Shown here in pieces: positions 61,076 through 64,000 of a DNA stretch of 64,000 nucleotides (its first letter is position 1; the number at the start of each line of letters is the position of its first letter). Source of the stretch: Scylla paramamosain. Taxonomy: Eukaryota > Arthropoda > Malacostraca > Decapoda > Portunidae. The stretch spans positions 16,575,767 to 16,639,766 of the forward strand of contig NC_087171.1 in the NCBI RefSeq assembly GCF_035594125.1. The letters are read 5' to 3'. A program made the translations under genes and the position numbers. Below the pieces are notes generated by a model, which worked only from the letters and a program-made list of their open reading frames with translations, made no database searches and was not told where the DNA came from.

Positions 61076-61192
61076 TATTTATTTTTTTCTTACGATGTAT
61101 AACAGGTGATGTTTTTCTTTTGTCTCGTCAATTATTGCTTTTCCCACAAACTCACGCACACACACACACACACACACACCTACCCATCCCCA

Positions 61193-61197
<5 letters not shown>

Positions 61198-61275
<78 letters not shown>
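61198..61275. repeat. (CT)n microsatellite
   Basis: About 77 bp of CT; a short (CA)n precedes it at about 61157-61180. Confidence 0.98.
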
Positions 61276-61278
<3 letters not shown>

Positions 61279-61358
61279 ATAAGTTATCGATTCCTTCCCA
61301 ATATCTTGTTTGTTCTCATCCTCCTCACCCTCTAACTCGTTGCCTCCTCTTACGTTTC

Positions 61359-61464
<106 letters not shown>

Positions 61465-61563
61465 CGTGTTTCCTTCCGGCCTTCATTCCCTCCTTTGCTA
61501 TTCATGCCACCCTCATCCTCCCATCATCCCACGGCGTCCCTCTTCTTGATTCCTTCCTAATTA

Positions 61564-61566
<3 letters not shown>

Positions 61567-61648
<82 letters not shown>
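61567..61648. repeat. (CT)n microsatellite
   Basis: About 82 bp of uninterrupted CT. Confidence 0.98.
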
Positions 61649-61651
<3 letters not shown>

Positions 61652-61689
61652 CGTCCTTAAGTGTTCTTTTCCTGCATCCGTTTGATTAC

Positions 61690-62619
61690 ATAAATAATTA
61701 TCTCCTTTTTCCCTTCCCTCTCTTTTTTTCTCTTTCCCTCCCTCCTTACATTCCCTCCTTCCTCTTTTTTCCCCACTTCTGCCTCTCATCCGCCTTCCTT
61801 CCCTTGCTCCTGTTTGCTTCCCTACCTACCCTTCTCTTACCTTCCTACTTGTTTACGTTCTTCATTCTTTTCCCTTCCTTCCTTCCTTCCTTCATTCATT
61901 CATTCTGTGTTTTTTTTACTTCTCGCTTTTTTTTTACCTCTTTTCCTTCCTTTCTTATTTTTCCTTTCTTTCTTGTTATCGTACTTCGTTGCTTTTATAT
62001 TTATCCTTTGTTCTTCCATTTCTTCCTTCAGTTTTTTTTTCTCCCATGTATACCTCTTTCACCCTCCTCTTTTTTCCTTTCTTCCTTCCCTTCTTCCTTC
62101 CTTCCTTCCTTCCTTCCTGCCTGTGCTCTCGTTTGCATGTTTGACAGTCTTTCCCTTCTTCGCTTTTCCTGTTTTTTTTTTTTCATGAATCATACCTTTC
62201 CAATTCCTCTTATTCATTCCTTGTTTTTTTTTTCTTTACTGTATCTCTCTCTCTCTCTCCTCCTTCTTTTCCTTCCTCCTGTTCGCATATTCCCCCTATC
62301 TTTCTTCTCCTTTTCTATTTTTTTTTTATTTCCATGTACGTACTTTTCGTTCTTTCTTTTCTTTTTTCTTTCCTTCTTTTCATTTCTGCCTTAATTCCTT
62401 ATTTTTCTAACCTTTTTTTAAATATTCAATACCTCTCTCATTTTCTCAGCCTTTCTTGTTTCCTCCCTACCTACTTCTTTAAATAGTTAATTCCCCTCTC
62501 GTTTTCCTCTCTTCCCTTTCTTCTTCAATTCCTTCTTTCCTTCCTTCCTTCCTTCCCTTCCTTCCTTCCTTCCTTCCTTCCTTCCTTCCTTCCTTCCTTG
62601 CTCCCTTCCTTCAACATCA

Positions 62620-62620
<1 letters not shown>
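61690..62620. repeat. Polypyrimidine block with (CCTT)n cores
   Basis: Nearly all bases on the + strand are C or T for more than 900 bp. (CTTC)n cores occur at about 61876-61900, 62088-62120 and 62530-62600. Confidence 0.93.
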
Positions 62621-62918
<298 letters not shown>

Positions 62919-63108
62919 GAGCTCTTTCTCAAGTTCCTGTTAAGAAATAGTTAAGTTAGGTTAGTTTAGGTTAGCGTGTTCCCTTCCGTCTTCCTGTAAG
63001 AGACTTATGTACCTGAGCGGGGCCGAAGCTCCCTTTGAACTTGTAACTTTGATCAACGACATTGGAGAATTTTGCTGCTCAGACTGGCGTGATTTCTCCC
63101 TCAACCGT

Positions 63109-63620
63109 GAATTCTGAACCCTTTCTCGTTGGCTCACTGACGAAAATTATACTCAGTGTTGCTTTATTCTCGCGTTTTAGAGTTGGATTCTGAATTTTCA
63201 AGCCTTTTCTCTTGTCCAGTGTTGCTTGATTCTGTCTTTTAGAGTTGGGTCGTAAATTTTAAACGTTTTCTCTTGAGGTTATTGACGAAAAGTTTGTCCA
63301 GTGTTGCTTGATTCTGTCTTTAGAGCTGAACCCTAAATCCTGAACATTTTTTCTCTGGATCACTGATGAAACTTTTGCTCAATTTTTTTCTATTCTCCCT
63401 TTTAAAGTTAAACCCTAAATCCTAAACCTTTTCCTTGGGCTCACTGGTGAAAATTTAGCGCAGACTCCCTTAAACCTTTTGAAAATCTAGTCCTGTGCAC
63501 TTTTCCTGGATAAAATTTTTGGCCAGATGTGCCTTATACCTTATAGAACCTTAAACCTTATAGACGTACCTTATAGAACTGAACCTTGAATCCTGAACCC
63601 TTTCTCTTGAGCTCACGGGA
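63109..63620. repeat. Diverged tandem repeat, unit about 80 bp
   Basis: The order 'CTGAACCCTTTCTC, GCTCACTGACGAAAA, GTGTTGCTT-ATTCT, TTTTAGAGTTG' recurs four to six times. Copies start near 63109, 63187, 63248, 63330, 63410 and, most decayed, 63480-63620. Confidence 0.75.
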
Positions 63621-64000
63621 ACGGCTGCACCTCAACTCCAAGAGACGTTTTTATGCCGAGCAGCACGAGAACTCCCTCGGGACGTAAGGAAGTGAAGAAG
63701 GGCGTATTTTGCCGTGATGTAAGGGTGCGCTGTTCACTGTCGGCGGGTGGAAAGTGAAGGTCTGGCTACATTTTCTTTCCCCTCCCAGACTCCGCCGCTA
63801 GGAAAGAAGGGGAAGGATGCGAGGGGAGAGCTTGGGTCGTAGAGTCATAGGGTCCAGGGTGGCAGTGGTGGTGGTAGTGTGATGACGGCCAGGCGCTTAG
63901 TGGGATTAAGACTCATGGTTATAGAGGATCTGCAGACGACCAGGGAGAGGGAAGTGTGGGTATTGGTGGCAACACTCACACCGCTCTCGTCTTGTAATTT

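Noticed and set aside
61804..62394. 196-codon Phe/Ser/Leu/Pro-rich frame
   Set aside because: Translation of the polypyrimidine block; composition explains the lack of stops.

Overview
The window looks like nuclear DNA of a decapod crustacean, most likely a crab. Four things suggest this: interrupted genes with GT-AG introns, extreme density of long (CT)n, (AT)n and (CA)n microsatellites, tRNA-derived SINEs, and non-LTR retrotransposon fragments whose translated 3' ends resemble those common in crab and shrimp assemblies. The species call is inference. No bacterial genes, CRISPR arrays, rRNA genes or intact tRNA genes were found.

Region 1 (about 1.5-36.4 kb, + strand) holds one large gene for a BTB/POZ transcription factor. 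Seven coding exons (16236-16397, 25344-25493, 25896-26018, 26775-26888, 29634-30030, 31841-32058, 34984-35601) join in frame with consensus splice sites. They encode a BTB domain, a linker with a polyglutamine tract, two pipsqueak-type (Psq) helix-turn-helix domains in tandem, and an acidic Thr-rich tail: 585 residues from the ATG at 16260. An eighth exon upstream (15003-15336) encodes a BED-type zinc finger and splices in frame onto the BTB exon, giving a possible 703-residue BED-BTB-Psq-Psq isoform. A GC-rich stretch near 1.5-2.05 kb ending in a strong donor is a candidate 5' leader exon. A polyadenylation signal lies at 36392.

The introns of this gene are full of mobile-element debris: four minus-strand copies of one non-LTR retrotransposon family, a Helitron remnant, a tRNA-Leu-like SINE and two plus-strand LINE tails. 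All eleven long (CT)n/(GA)n tracts inside the gene have CT on the sense strand.

Region 2 (about 36.4-45.8 kb) is intergenic: AT-rich DNA, microsatellites, a weak pair of diverged repeats and one unexplained minus-strand reading frame at 43.8-44.0 kb.

Region 3 (about 45.8-64 kb, + strand) starts with a CpG-rich leader and a tiny coding segment at 46208-46226. It reads Met-Pro-Val-Arg-Lys-Gln followed by a donor, and matches the start of the L27-containing isoform of Discs large (DLG1/dlg S97 type). The remaining 17.8 kb would then be the first intron of a dlg-like gene continuing past the window. It carries a LINE tail inserted in an (ACT)n array, a SINE, dense microsatellites, about 1 kb of strand-asymmetric pyrimidine DNA (61.6-62.8 kb) and a diverged tandem repeat of about 80 bp (63.1-63.6 kb).

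The best candidates for something new are the BED-BTB-Psq fusion, whose BED exon acceptor is built from a microsatellite, and the repeated finding of retroelements sandwiched between two halves of the same microsatellite.
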